From assembly GCA_030278955.1 (NCBI GenBank), contig JAOANR010000014.1, positions 26,910,068-26,974,067 of the forward strand: a stretch of 64,000 nt of DNA. The letters are read 5' to 3'. A program made the translations under genes and the position numbers. Source of the DNA: Hygrophila difformis. Taxonomy: Eukaryota; Streptophyta; Magnoliopsida; Lamiales; Acanthaceae. Positions 1 to 11,237 of the stretch are shown here, piece by piece (position 1 is the stretch's first letter; each line of letters starts with the position of its first letter). The notes under the pieces are model-generated. The model was not told the DNA's origin. It saw only the letters and a program-made list of their open reading frames with translations, and ran no database searches.

Positions 1-2174
1 TAATAAAAAGTTGGGAAATTAATTTAACGAACGAGTAAAAATAATTTACGGGGATTTCTTTTTACGCTTTACCACACCAATGTTCATTTTGATCGAGGAC
101 ATCCAAACATTACCCGCTTGGGCGCTTATGTCCACAAGCTGCCGGTATCGACGATCCAGGGCCTTAGCCGTTTTGGGATCAATTACCCGCTTGGGCACTT
201 ATGTCCACAAGCCGACGGTATCCACAATGTGAGAGCAGCGGACCCTATACAGACACACTCCGGAGCCCTAGGTAACCCCTACGGATACACCTAGGAGTAT
301 AGACTCATACAATCACGCAACATAATAATATTTCCTTGGCGCCGTTTTGGCCACCAAAAAGAGGGGGCGGCCCAACGAGCCCATGCCAAGTGCACTTACC
401 CTCCAAAATTGGGCATCTAACTCGATCAAAATTCACAAAGTTTCAAAATCCACATTTTAATCCTTACAACACATGTCTACATTTCCAGAATTCATAAGAT
501 TCATAAAAGAGTAGCAATCGACTCAATAACCATCAAAACGTACGAAACCAAATTTTACCGGTAAGACCACACCGTAACAGTTTTCAAAATCGTATTAGGA
601 AATGTAGTAAAACTTTGTGGAAAATTCTGAAAATTTTACAGGTGCTAGGAGACATCAAAATAAACATTTTTCTCAGAAATAGGCCTTAGCAAATTCGGAC
701 TCTAAGTCGCTCAAAAAAAATCATTTCAGAAACTTGTTTTCAAAAGGGTGCATAGGTCACTGTTCATTCGACCACAGCTTACTTTAAAATCCATAACAAT
801 TCGAAGATTGATCCAAAAATTCTGAAATTTCACAGGAGTATACTGGACACATAGATGAACAATTTTCATGAAGAAGTCGACCATCAAAAACGATCATAAC
901 TAGGAGAAATATGAACTACAAAACTGGACATGCTAGAAATTTAAATCTGTCAACATGAACAGCAGAAAATACCAGATCTGTTTTCATCGACCAAATCAAG
1001 TCCAAAAATTATCAAAATTTACAGGAATCATCTTTAAAGTGTTAGAAACATTTTTCATTTAGACAGGTTTTACCAAAAATGAACGGATCTTGATGAAAAA
1101 CGCTGAACAATTAAAACTATTCGGATAGAAACCCTAATTGACAGTTTTAGCGTAGGATGGAAATCGAACTCTAACTCAACGAATACTCAACCAAAAACTC
1201 TAAAAATTGGTATGCACATCATTAACTTACTTCTCAAGAGTATAGTGTCGAAATCCTCCTTGGTTGAACCCTCAAACTCGTCCGGAACAGCCTCTCACTT
1301 CCAAGATCTACCGAACGAATCCTATTTTGAGGTGTTTGGGGAAAAACTTGATGTTAGGGCTTAGAATCCGAAGTAAGGAACAAGGAATTGGTATAGCAAC
1401 CTTACCTAGACGTAGGAGAAGAGATTGGAATGCTTGAACTCGCCTAAACTCTCTGGAACAATGAAGAATATCCTTCAACTCTCACCAACACTCAAGAAGA
1501 ATGGAATTTTCGGATTAGTGTGTATGGGGGGTTTTGGGGACTGATTACTTGATGTAATGGTTGAATTTGGGAGTTCCAAATGAAGCTTTGAAGACCCTGG
1601 GAACTAGGGAAAACATAATGGCAATCAACTCTCGAAATTACACCCCCCCAAATCCTATCCATTCCACCTAACACACCATGGTTCAACTCATCCCCAAGTT
1701 CATGTATCCTCCAAACTTACAGCCATGTAGGGGTTCTAGAAACTTCTAGATTCGTCCAAAAGAGTCCCAATACATCCACCAACATCTGAGACATGAATGT
1801 GCATCAATTCCATGAATCAAACTCGAGTAAATGGCCTCAAACTTCAAGAAACGCGTAGCAGCGTTTTGAAACGCTGCTACTGGGGTGGTGGCGCGCTGGT
1901 GGCGCGCCACCGCGCGGCCACCGCGCCACCCCAGGCAGCGATTTTCTCTTCCTTTTTTTTTTTTTATAATATGATTTTTGATCTTTTAAAAATCATACTT
2001 GGATTATCCGTGGTTGTTGGATACTCCGATAACTCTCTTCGAGTTACTATCGTCCGAAAATATTTAATTCGTTCTCCCGGAATTATTTCGATTGCGATAG
2101 TTAAATCCAATTAATTAATTTAATTAATTAATTTTTCGGATTTAATAATCGATGTTGATTTCTCGGGTATTACA
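1..2174 (-). repeat. 3' LTR of the Tekay-like element, truncated by window edge
   Basis: Position 1 aligns with 8491 in the other LTR, so about 445 bases are missing at the left. The copy ends at the TTACA of 2170-2174. By eye there are about eleven single-base differences and one 1-base indel from the 5' LTR over 2.17 kb, so the insertion is recent. It contains a GC-rich palindromic stretch near 1853-1940 (GGTGGCGCG-type repeats) and a poly(T) run near 1950-1965. The short ORFs in it are not coding. Confidence 0.93.
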
Positions 2175-2192
2175 GTCTACCCTCCTTAGAAA
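2175..2192 (-). other. Polypurine tract of the Tekay-like element
   Basis: Read on the minus strand, the bases touching the 3' LTR are AAGGAGGGTAGAC, a purine-rich stretch in the expected place for plus-strand DNA priming during reverse transcription. Confidence 0.7.
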
Positions 2193-2335
2193 TCAACTTC
2201 GTCCTCGAAGTTGGGTCGTACTTTGGAAAAAATAATTGGCACATAGAAATTATTGAGGCTTGCAATTTATAATTCTTACCTCGCATGCGACGACTCTGCG
2301 CGGGGTGTCACATCCTCTCCGCCTTAGGACTGCAG

Positions 2336-5300
2336 TTATGCCCCCATAACTGCTCTTGAGTCGCTTCGGAAAAGGTTGGGATATCTCTGCTTCATATCCG
2401 TTTCCAATTCCCATGTTGCTTCTTCGGTGCCATGATTTGACCATAGGATCTTTACCATCCTCACGGTCTTGTTCCTTGTGACCCTTTCCTTGACATCAAG
2501 CACCTCGATCGGATACTCCTCGTATGTCAAGTCATCATCTAGCTCAATCACGTCGGGTTGCAACACGTGAGTTGGGTCGTGCACATATTTCTTTAATTGA
2601 GAAACGTGAAATACGTTGTGCACTCGCGACAGCTCTGGTGGAAGTGCCAAACGATAAGCCAAGGTACCTACACGATCCAAAATCTCGTACGGACCGATGT
2701 AGCGAGGACTTAGCTTTCCTCGTTTACCGAATCGCATCACCCCCTTCATGGGCGATACTTTCAGCATGACCTTGTCTCCCACCTCAAATTCCAACTCTTG
2801 CCGCCTAGTGTCGGCGTAACTCTTCTGTCTGTCTTGTGCGGCTTTCATTTTCTGTTGAACCACCTTGATCTTGCTATTCATATCCTCAATGAGCTGCGGT
2901 CCAACAACTATTGAATCATCATCCTTCGTCCAGCACAACGGACTACGACACTTCCGTCCGTAAAGCGCTTCGAACGGTGCCATGCCTATGCTAGCGTGAT
3001 GACTGTTGTTGTACGAGAATTTAATCAACGGCAAGTGGTCTTCCCAACTTCCCTTGAATTCGAGTACACACGCTCTTAGCATGTCTTCGAGCGTCTGAAT
3101 CGTGCGCTCAGTCTGACCGTCCGTCATTGGATGAAATGCTGTGCTCATCTTGATTTGGGTTCCTAAGGCTTCTTGTAATTTAGTCCAGAAGTTGAAGACG
3201 AATCTACTATCTCGGTCTGAGATAATATCGTGCGGTACTCCGTGCCTTCGGACCACGTTCTCGATGTATGCCTTAGCTAGTTGATCCATCGACCAATTTT
3301 CCTTCATTGGTATGAAAATTGCGGTCTTCGTTAACCGATCAACTATTACCCAAATCTTATTCATTCCTCGGGGAGATCTTGGCAACCCCGAAACAAAATC
3401 CATGGAGATGCTGTCCCACTTCCAGCTTGGGATCTCCAATGGCTTTACCAATCCTAGCGGTTTTTGTCTCACTGCCTTCACCTTCTGGCAGGTTATACAC
3501 TTGGCCACAAAGTCGGCAACATCCTTCTTCATCCGCGGCCACCAATAGATTTTCTTTAAGTCCTTGTACAACTTATCCCCACCAGGGTGGACTGAATAAG
3601 GTGTACTGTGGCCTTCTTCCATGAGTTTTCTCTTCAATTCCTCGCTCTTATGAGGAACGCACCATCTTCCTTTAAAACGGACGCTTCCGTCTTCATGGAT
3701 CACGAATCCTACCGCCTTACCTTCACCAATTCTTCCTTTGATCCTCTGGAGATTCTCGTCGTCCGGTTGGGCTTCTCGAATCTCGTCAAATACGGTAGAT
3801 TCAACTGTTATGGCGTTCACTGTCTCCACCACGGTTCCATAACGGACTAGTTCAGTATCTAACTTAGCTAGGTCCATATACAGTCCCGAAGGTAGAATGA
3901 GCGTGTTCGCCGTGTGCCTCGTCTTGCGACTCAACGCATCCGCTACGACGTTCGCCTTGCCTTCATGGTAGGCTATATCCAGATCGTAATCCTTGATCAG
4001 CTCGAGCCATCTCCTCTGCCTCATATTTAACTCTTTCTGAGTAAATATATACTTGAGGCTCTTGTGATCTGTAAACATCCGACAAGTTCGTCCATATAGA
4101 TAGTGTCGCCAGATCTTAAGAGCGAACACTACCGCTGCTAATTCCAGATCATGTGTCGGGTAGTTTACCTCGTGCGTCTTGAGTTGCCTTGATGCATAAG
4201 CAATCACTCTATGGTTTTGCATTAGCACGCAACCGAGACCTTCCTTCGAGGCGTCGCTATACACCTCATAATCCTCAGCCTCTGATGGCAATGCTAAAAC
4301 CGGTGCTGATGTGAGTCTCCCCTTAAGCTCACGGAATGACTGCTCACACTCAGCTGACCAATCAAACTTCAATCCTTTCTTCAGCAGTTGGGTCATCGGT
4401 CTCGCAATTTTAGAAAAGTCCTTCACGAATCTTCGGTAGTATCCGGCTAGACCTAGGAAACTTCTTACCTCGGTCTGGTTTGTTGGTGCCGGCCAATCAG
4501 ACACTGCTGATATCTTCGCCGGGTCGACTGATACTCCTTTAGCCGATACTATATGACCTAGAAAAGCGACTTCATTCTTCCAAAACTCGCACTTTGACAG
4601 CTTCGCGTAGAGTTGATTCTTCCTCAAAAGTCCGAGTACTTGGTGCAAATGACTACTATGCTCTTCCTCATTCCTCGAGTAAACTAGGATGTCGTCGATG
4701 AATACGACTACACATGAGTCTAGTAACTCTCGGAAAACGCTATTCATGAGATTCATGAATACTGCGGGAGCATTAGTCAGACCGAAGGACATTACGGTGA
4801 ATTCGTAGTGCCCATATCTTGTTCGGAATGCTGTCTTGGGTATATCGTTCTCGGCGATACGCAATTGGTGGTATCCCGACCTTAGATCAACTTTTGAAAA
4901 TACCGACGCTCCTTTCAGTTGATCGAAGAGATCTTCGATCCTAGGTAGCGGGTGCTTGTTCTTAATCGTCACTTGATTAAGGCCTCGGTAGTCGATGCAC
5001 AATCGGAGTCCGCCATCCTTCTTTTTCACGAACAGGACTGGAGCTCCCCATGGTGATGTGCTCGGCCGAATATATCCTTTTGATAACAACTCCTCGAGTT
5101 GTTCTTTCAGCTCCTTCATCTCAGCAGGCGCCATGCGATATGGTGCCTTTGACACCGGTTCGATTCCGGGCACGAGATCGATCGTGAACTCTACTTCTCG
5201 CTCAGGAGGCATTCCTGGGATATCTTCCGGGAAGACATCTGGGTATTCGTTCACGACGGGGATACTATCGATCTTGTTCTCCTCGCCTTCCAGATTATGC

Positions 5301-7012
5301 ACGTAGCACGAGTACAGTTGGTATCCCTTCTGCATGAGTTTGCAGAACTTTAATGCATTTACTATCTTGGCACCCTTCTTCTGAGGCTGCATATAGTAAA
5401 TGACCTTCTTTCCGCGACTCTTCGCCAGCGAGATCTTCTGCTTCTGGCACTCGATGATAGCCTTGTACCTCGTCAACCAGTCCATTCCCAAAATGATATC
5501 GAAATCCTTAAGGTCAAATTCTATGAGATTCGCAAAGAATTCAGTGTTCTTGATTACTATCGGGATCCCGTCATATCGTTTGGAACACGATACTACCTTA
5601 CCCGATGGTAATTGGATTCCTAAGTTAATGTTATTCGGAGCTGGTAGATCTAACGCAGATACAATTCTCGTGGAAATCAAAGAACAACTCGCTCCTGAGT
5701 CAAATAAGACCTTGACAGGTACGCTTAAAGCAGTAAACGTACCTTCGATCACATCGCCTTGAGCAGCTAAGTCAGCTTGGTTTATCACGTTCAGGCGTCC
5801 TACTGGCCTCCCTTGATTCCCATGCTGGTTTGGATTCTGAGGTGGCCTCTGTGCCTGCGGGAATCTCTGCCCTTGGTTGTCCTGCTGGTTTGGCCCGGCT
5901 GGCCTGTTGCCCTGAGGACGGTTTATCAGGTCCAACCTTTTGTCAATGCGATCCTCCCTCGTCCGGCATTCCTTTTTCATGTGGCCTTCTCGGCCACACC
6001 GGTAACAATGCCCCGGTCTTGGGCATTCACGCACCAAGTGCGGGATGTTGCATTCCCGGCATCTGGGTATGAAGGCGCCCTGGTTATCCGGCCTCCAACC
6101 TCCTTGGCCTCCTCGGTTGAGCTCTCTGTTATCTGGCTTCCTATGACCATCATTCCTCCCTTGGTCATTCCCCCTTCTGAAGTGATTTCCAGAGTTGTTG
6201 TTCCGGTTCTTTTTATCGAAATTGTTTAGGCCCTTGCTCGCCTCTCCATGGTCCTTGCGCTTCAGCTGCTGTACTCGTGCAATTGCCACTGCACGATCGT
6301 AAACAGCTTGCAGAGTAGTGTGCTGTCCGCCAACCAAGATCTCTCTGATGCTGAGATTCAGCCCCATCTCGAATTTCTGGGCTTTATCAGCATCGGTTGG
6401 TACCAGCCTTGGAGCGAATCGGACGAGCTCTTTAAACTTCGCATAGTATTCTTGAACTGTCTGGGTGCCTTGTCGGAGATTTATGAATTCCTCATATTTA
6501 GCAGTCTTTGTGCTGAGGGGATAGAACCTTTCCCTCATCATCTCCTTAAACTCTTCACAGAAGTAGGCATGTTCACCATCAGCAAGTCCTTCTTGGTGGT
6601 TTTGCCACCATTCGTCAGCTTCTCCGCTCAAGTAGTACACAGCCACGCCAACTTTCTCATTCGCGGGACACCTGATGGCGGTAAGCAGTTTGTCAAAAGT
6701 CCTTAGCCAATCCTCCAACTTCGCGGGATCCTCCTGTCCCTCGTAATGAGGCGGCTGGTAAGGGTTTACCATCGCCAGATAATTTATTCGAGCTGCTGGG
6801 GGTGGTACTGCTGCTTGAGCTCGGTTGACTTCAGCGTTTCCTAGAGCAACGAGGACTTGCTCAACTGTCCTCAACCTCTCATCAAGTGCGTTGGGAACAG
6901 GGTTAGCTTGAACTCCCGGATTCGGCGGGTTCGCATCGGCTGGGGCATTAACGTTCTCATTCACTGGGATCTCAGCTCTAGGTCTCCCTCTGGGCGGCAT
7001 TCTGATGATCAA
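2336..7012 (-). CDS. Intact gag-pol polyprotein, Ty3/gypsy chromovirus (Tekay-like)
   Basis: One uninterrupted 1558-residue ORF encodes all retrotransposition proteins. Visible domains, by rough residue: retrotransposon Gag core 90-250; two zinc knuckles near 318-330 and 336-349, the second being CX2CX4HX4C; aspartic protease with DSGA at 438-441 and ILGMDWL at 507; reverse transcriptase 620-820 with FIDD at 771-774; RNase H from D920 with the TDHKSL motif near 981; integrase HHCC zinc module near 1135-1175; integrase catalytic D1205, D1266 and E1302 with the usual 35-residue spacing; and a chromodomain-like tail 1497-1549. There are no stops or frameshifts, so the protein could be active. 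The reading frame has Met at residues 1 and 5; the MPPRGRPR start at residue 5 (position 7000) looks equally likely. Gag and Pol are fused in one frame, as is usual for plant chromoviruses. Confidence 0.97.
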   Translation of the reverse strand: MIIRMPPRGRPRAEIPVNENVNAPADANPPNPGVQANPVPNALDERLRTVEQVLVALGNAEVNRAQAAVPPPAARINYLAMVNPYQPPHYEGQEDPAKLEDWLRTFDKLLTAIRCPANEKVGVAVYYLSGEADEWWQNHQEGLADGEHAYFCEEFKEMMRERFYPLSTKTAKYEEFINLRQGTQTVQEYYAKFKELVRFAPRLVPTDADKAQKFEMGLNLSIREILVGGQHTTLQAVYDRAVAIARVQQLKRKDHGEASKGLNNFDKKNRNNNSGNHFRRGNDQGRNDGHRKPDNRELNRGGQGGWRPDNQGAFIPRCRECNIPHLVRECPRPGHCYRCGREGHMKKECRTREDRIDKRLDLINRPQGNRPAGPNQQDNQGQRFPQAQRPPQNPNQHGNQGRPVGRLNVINQADLAAQGDVIEGTFTALSVPVKVLFDSGASCSLISTRIVSALDLPAPNNINLGIQLPSGKVVSCSKRYDGIPIVIKNTEFFANLIEFDLKDFDIILGMDWLTRYKAIIECQKQKISLAKSRGKKVIYYMQPQKKGAKIVNALKFCKLMQKGYQLYSCYVHNLEGEENKIDSIPVVNEYPDVFPEDIPGMPPEREVEFTIDLVPGIEPVSKAPYRMAPAEMKELKEQLEELLSKGYIRPSTSPWGAPVLFVKKKDGGLRLCIDYRGLNQVTIKNKHPLPRIEDLFDQLKGASVFSKVDLRSGYHQLRIAENDIPKTAFRTRYGHYEFTVMSFGLTNAPAVFMNLMNSVFRELLDSCVVVFIDDILVYSRNEEEHSSHLHQVLGLLRKNQLYAKLSKCEFWKNEVAFLGHIVSAKGVSVDPAKISAVSDWPAPTNQTEVRSFLGLAGYYRRFVKDFSKIARPMTQLLKKGLKFDWSAECEQSFRELKGRLTSAPVLALPSEAEDYEVYSDASKEGLGCVLMQNHRVIAYASRQLKTHEVNYPTHDLELAAVVFALKIWRHYLYGRTCRMFTDHKSLKYIFTQKELNMRQRRWLELIKDYDLDIAYHEGKANVVADALSRKTRHTANTLILPSGLYMDLAKLDTELVRYGTVVETVNAITVESTVFDEIREAQPDDENLQRIKGRIGEGKAVGFVIHEDGSVRFKGRWCVPHKSEELKRKLMEEGHSTPYSVHPGGDKLYKDLKKIYWWPRMKKDVADFVAKCITCQKVKAVRQKPLGLVKPLEIPSWKWDSISMDFVSGLPRSPRGMNKIWVIVDRLTKTAIFIPMKENWSMDQLAKAYIENVVRRHGVPHDIISDRDSRFVFNFWTKLQEALGTQIKMSTAFHPMTDGQTERTIQTLEDMLRACVLEFKGSWEDHLPLIKFSYNNSHHASIGMAPFEALYGRKCRSPLCWTKDDDSIVVGPQLIEDMNSKIKVVQQKMKAAQDRQKSYADTRRQELEFEVGDKVMLKVSPMKGVMRFGKRGKLSPRYIGPYEILDRVGTLAYRLALPPELSRVHNVFHVSQLKKYVHDPTHVLQPDVIELDDDLTYEEYPIEVLDVKERVTRNKTVRMVKILWSNHGTEEATWELETDMKQRYPNLFRSDSRAVMGA

Positions 7013-8030
7013 GCACGCAGAGGTTAGATTCGCAGTTAGATGAAAGTTAATAGCCGAGTTAGACTATGGTTAGAACTCAGTCTCTTAGGTTCTAAGTGCT
7101 AAAGACCACTGAAATGGGCAAGGAAGGAAAGAGAAATACTAAATACGAAATTCCACTAGATTAAATGCTTTAACAGCGAGGGTTACATCATGATATACTT
7201 ACTAAGTTATCACTACGTAAAATGTGATAACTATATGGTAACAAAATGTGAATATACGAATACGCAATAATCAGAAACTAGCAAAAGCAAATAACGGAGT
7301 CCATCACAAAAACCACACGCAACCCCTAAAGCAAATAGTCCGGAGAGTAGCCGAGCATCCTACGGTCGGCCTCTACCTCCTCGTCGGTATCAAGAGGCAG
7401 TGGAGGGTTCTCCACAACCTCCTCGGGGTCCTCTTCCTCCACGTTGATGAACTCATCGGGGTCAAACTCTTTCTCCTCTTCCATCTCTGGCTCGGGGTTA
7501 AGCTGGTTTTGCAGCCCAACAATGACCTCCTCCAACGCAAATATACGTCCCTGCAGCATATGCACGTGGTGTCAGCAATCCTCGAACTCGGCTGCAAGAG
7601 CATCATGGCGAGCAGCCATCTGGGTACTCCTAATGGTCATAGCCTCCACCCTCTCCTCTATAGCCACAATCCTATTTCTATCGTTTGCGGCATCCCTAGA
7701 GATATGGCGAAGTTCGTGCGTGATATCCGACATGGAGCACAATAAACGCATGATGGAATCTTGTAACCTCGGGTCGGCCATCTAATCATGCAAATTTTAC
7801 ATTAAGGGATATGTCACACATAAAAAAAAAATTTGTTAATGCACATGCTTCCCCCCAAAAATAGTACTAAGTTTTTAAGACTTGTCGAATTTGCAAGATA
7901 TACTTTTCCATGGGTTTCAAAAATAAAATTCCCTTTTTCCATGGAAGTAATACTCAAAATGCTTAAAAATAATATTGAATAAGTTGGGCCTCTATAGTGG
8001 GCCAAAAAATAATAGCTTTAAAATTTTCGG
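7013..8030 (-). other. Untranslated leader of the Tekay-like element
   Basis: About 1 kb lies between the primer site and gag. It holds one broken small ORF (7326-7781, listed separately). The remainder (7013-7325 and 7782-8030) is AT-rich with no other coding signal. Confidence 0.6.
7326..7781 (-). pseudogene. Upstream leader ORF with one internal stop; acidic, coiled-coil-like
   Basis: On the minus strand a 69-codon ORF starting MADPRLQDS is followed, in the same frame after a single TGA at 7569-7571, by sequence running to a stop at 7326. Read through the TGA it would be about 151 residues. The first half is helical with charged heptad-like spacing, and the second half is strongly acidic (EEEKEFDPDEF and similar runs). 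No enzyme motif is visible and I do not recognise the family. It precedes gag by about 300 bases in the same orientation. It may be an accessory leader ORF of this lineage, or a chance open frame. Confidence 0.45.
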
Positions 8031-8042
8031 GCTCTGATACCA
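8031..8042 (-). other. Primer-binding site, initiator-Met tRNA
   Basis: The minus strand reads TGGTATCAGAGC three bases inside the 5' LTR. This is the standard plant tRNA-iMet complement, and it fixes the element's orientation. Confidence 0.95.
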
Positions 8043-8045
8043 CTT

Positions 8046-10665
8046 TGTAACACCCCGGATTTGATTTCCCAGGCCAGGGCATTACCGCCACACTTTTCTA
8101 AACAAGACCCGACCCAAGTCGAGCTCATCTAGAAAAATGCTAAGGCTAAGTTGTATCAAATTTTCAAAACAATTTAAAATCCATTCAATCATGCCCGAAC
8201 TAAAATCAGAGTATCTCATGCATCACAGTAATAATCAGTGCGGAAGCTAAAAAAAACAAATAAAAATGAGGGCCAAACAGACGGCCAAAAACCAAAGTCC
8301 AAAGTCCAGTATCAAAGTCCAGTGCAGAAATTTAAAACAACAGTAAAATGCGACAAGTCTTTATTTTTGAGAATCCCATCCCAATGCGCCATCACTTACT
8401 CTGCGAAAAATAGGAAATAACAATTTATCCGTACAAACGGTACTGCGTAAGTTAATGTATAGCATAACAAAATTTAAAGATTTAGAAGAGTAATAAAAAG
8501 TTGGGAAATTAATTTAACGAACGAGTAAAAATAATTTACGGGGATTTCTTTTTACGCTTTACCACACCAATGTTCATTTTGATCGAGGACATCCAAACAT
8601 TACCCGCTTGGGCGCTTATGTCCACAAGCTGCCGGTATCGACGATCCAGGGCCTTAGCCGTTTTGGGATCAATTACCCGCTTGGGCACTTATGTCCACAA
8701 GCCGACGGTATCCACAATGTGAGAGCAGCGGACCCTATACAGACACACTCCGGAGCCCTAGGTAACCCCTACGGATACACCTAGGAGTATAGACTCATAC
8801 AATCACGCAACATAATAATATTTCCTTGGCGCCGTTTTGGCCACCAAAAAGAGGGGGCGGCCCAACGAGCCCACGCCAAGTGCACTTACCCTCCAAAATT
8901 GGGCATCTAACTCGATCAAAATTCACAAAGTTTCAAAATCCACATTTTAATCCTTACAACACATGTCTACATTTCCAGAATTCATAAGATTCATAAAAGA
9001 GTAGCAATCGACTCAATAACCATCAAAACGTACGAAACCAAATTTTACCGGTAAGACCACACCGTAACAGTTTTCAAAATCGTATTAGGAAATGTAGTAA
9101 CACTTTGTGGAAAATTCTGAAAATTTTACAGGTGCTAGGAGACATCAAAATAAACATTTTTCTCAGAAATAGGCCTTAGCAAATTCGGACTCTAAGTCGC
9201 TCAAAAAAAATCATTTCAGAAACTTGTTTTCAAAAGGGTGCATAGGTCACTGTTCATTCGACCACAGCTTACTTTAAAATCCATAACAATTCGAAGATTG
9301 ATCCAAAAATTCTGAAATTTCACAGGAGTATACTGGACACATAGATGAACAATTTTCATGAAGAAGTCGACCATCAAAAACGATCATAGCTAGGGGAAAT
9401 ATGAACTACAAAACTGGACATGCTAGAAATTTAAATCTGTCAACATGAACAGCAGAAAATACCAGATCTGTTTTCATCGACCAAATCAAGTCCAAAAATT
9501 ATGAAAATTTACAGGAATCATCTTTAAAGTGTTAGGAACATTTTTCATTTAGACATGTTTTACCAAAAATGAACGGATCTTGATGAAAAATGCTGAACAA
9601 TTAAAACTATTCGGATAGAAACCCTAATGGACAGTTTTAGCGTAGGATGGAAATCGAACTCTAACTCAACGAATACTCAACCAAAAACTCTAAAAATTGG
9701 TATGCACATCATTAACTTACTTCTCAAGAGTATAGTGTCGAAATCCTCCTTGGTTGAACCCTCAAACTCGTCCGGAACAGCCTCTCACTTCCAAGATCTA
9801 CCGAACGAATCCTATTTTGAGGTGTTTGGGGAAAAACTTGATGTTAGGGCTTAGAATCCGAAGTAAGGAACAAGGAATTGGTATAGCAACCTTACCTAGA
9901 CGTAGGAGAAGAGATTGGAATGCTTGAACTCGCCTAAACTCTCTGGAACAATGAAGAATATCCTTCAACTCTCACCAACACTCAAGAAGAATGGAATTTT
10001 CGGATTAGTGTGTATGGGGGGTTTTGGGGACTGATTACTTGATGTAATGGTTGAATTTGGGAGTTCCAAATGAAGCTTTGAAGACCCTGGGAACTAGGGA
10101 AAACATAATGGCAATCAACTCTCGAAATTACACCCCCCCAAATCCTATCCATTCCACCTAACACACCATGGTTCAACTCATCCCCAAGTTCATGTATCCT
10201 CCAAACTTACAGTCATGTAGGGGTTCTAGAAACTTCTAGATTCGTCCAAAAGAGTCCCAATACATCCACCAACATCTGAGACATGAATGTGCATCAATTC
10301 CATGAATCAAACTCGAGTAAATGGCCTCAAACTTCAAGAAACGCGTAGCAGCGTTTTGAAACGCTGCTACTGGGGTGGTGGCGCGCTGGTGGCGCGCCAC
10401 CGCGCGGCCACCGCGCCACCCCAGGCAGCGATTTTCTCTTCCTTTTTTTTTTTTTATAATATGATTTTTGATCTTTTAAAAATCATACTTGGATTATCCG
10501 TGGTTGTTGGATACTCCGATAACTCTCTTCGAGTTACTATCGTCCGAAAATATTTAATTCCGTTCTCCCGGAATTATTTCGATTGCGATAGTTAAATCCA
10601 ATTAATTAATTTAATTAATTAATTTTTCGGATTTAATAATCGATGTTGATTTCTCGGGTATTACA
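8046..10665 (-). repeat. 5' LTR of the Tekay-like element (2,620 bp)
   Basis: On the minus strand it starts TGTAATACCCG (right end) and ends GGGGTGTTACA (left end). It is complete and nearly identical to 1-2174. An extra C near 10561 is the only indel noticed. Confidence 0.95.
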
Positions 10666-11001
10666 ATCTTGATTACCGATGTTCGGAAGATTCCCCTCGC
10701 CTTGAATTTCATTCAATGGAGGGTCATCTGTATCATCGCCATCTCCATCTCGGTTTTCATGAAGTGGTGGTGGGTTGTCGTCAATGATGACAGGGTTATC
10801 GGGAAGGATGGGTGGATTGCATGGTAACTGTGCCATGTCAGAAACGCCGCTGCTTGTACTGGAAGAGGGTTGCCTTACACGTTCCCTCCTTTCTTGCTCT
10901 TTCCTCTGCTTAGTGAGGGCTCTGATTCGTCTTGCTTCCCTTTCTATCTCGAGGTTGAGTGGAAGTTCGGGTGGTGTTTCCTTTCTTCGTTGCATGTACA
11001 A
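10666..11001 (-). pseudogene. Athila-type gag N-terminus, cut by the Tekay-like insertion
   Basis: The minus-strand frame starts MYMQRRKETPPELPL and continues through a basic RRIRALTKQRKEQERRER region and a proline/asparagine/aspartate-rich stretch. It is clearly homologous to the start of the plus-strand copy at 27369-27690. The frame is open as far as 10666, where the LTR interrupts it; the remaining gag-pol lies beyond the left window edge. The plus-strand copy has a 1-base deletion in the basic region that this copy lacks, so this copy keeps the better gag start. Confidence 0.88.
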
Positions 11002-11023
11002 CTTTGTTCAATGAGGGCAGCAC

Positions 11024-11114
11024 CTGCAATCATCCCCAGGTTAGAACTGGTGTAGAAGAATTATTTCTCAGAAATCAACATCCTCACATTTAGAGCATTA
11101 CTGCTCTAAATGTG
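11024..11114 (-). promoter_or_regulatory. Leader stem-loop plus acceptor-like module (minus Athila copy)
   Basis: Stem CACATTTAGAGC (11085-11096) pairs with GCTCTAAATGTG (11103-11114): 12 bp and a 6-nt loop. On the minus strand it is followed by AGGATGTTGAT and, 61 nt after the stem, by TTGCAG at about 11024, just before the gag start. The same module occurs three times in the plus-strand copy. Its role is unknown; splicing, packaging or internal DNA priming are possible. Confidence 0.6.
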
Positions 11115-11220
11115 TGATTGATTTTTGAGAATGGGATATTTTTTTGTTATAAATAAAGTATGTACACTAGCTATGAGTAAATCAGGAGTTTAATTCTCTT
11201 ATAAAATGGCGATGCATCCT

Positions 11221-11237
11221 CCCCGGCAACGGCGCAA
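11221..11237 (-). other. Primer-binding site, tRNA-Asp type (minus Athila copy)
   Basis: The minus strand reads GCGCCGTTGCCGGGG directly inside the LTR, the complement of the 3' end of plant tRNA-Asp. The outer TGG is altered to TT. Confidence 0.85.

Larger units (their letters stand above)
1..10665 (-). mobile_element. Ty3/gypsy chromovirus, Tekay-like, nearly complete
   Basis: This is a minus-strand LTR retrotransposon whose 3' end runs off the left window edge. In element order it has a 5' LTR (8046-10665), a tRNA-iMet primer site, a leader with a small broken ORF, one intact gag-pol ORF, a purine tract and a 3' LTR (1-2174). The chromodomain-like C-terminus of the polyprotein and the long LTRs point to the Tekay/Del chromovirus clade; the clade is an inference from family knowledge. 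It is inserted in the gag gene of a minus-strand Athila-type element, whose gag resumes at 10666. The target duplication cannot be checked because the other end lies outside the window. Confidence 0.93.

Noticed and set aside
1492..2114. ORFs inside the Tekay-like LTR on both strands (also at 9627-10595)
   Set aside because: They are repeated identically in both LTRs, lack codon-like character and cross the GC-rich palindrome and poly(T) tract.
10633..10665. C-terminal residues of the gag ORF running into 10633
   Set aside because: They are LTR-encoded read-through past the insertion junction and not part of Gag.
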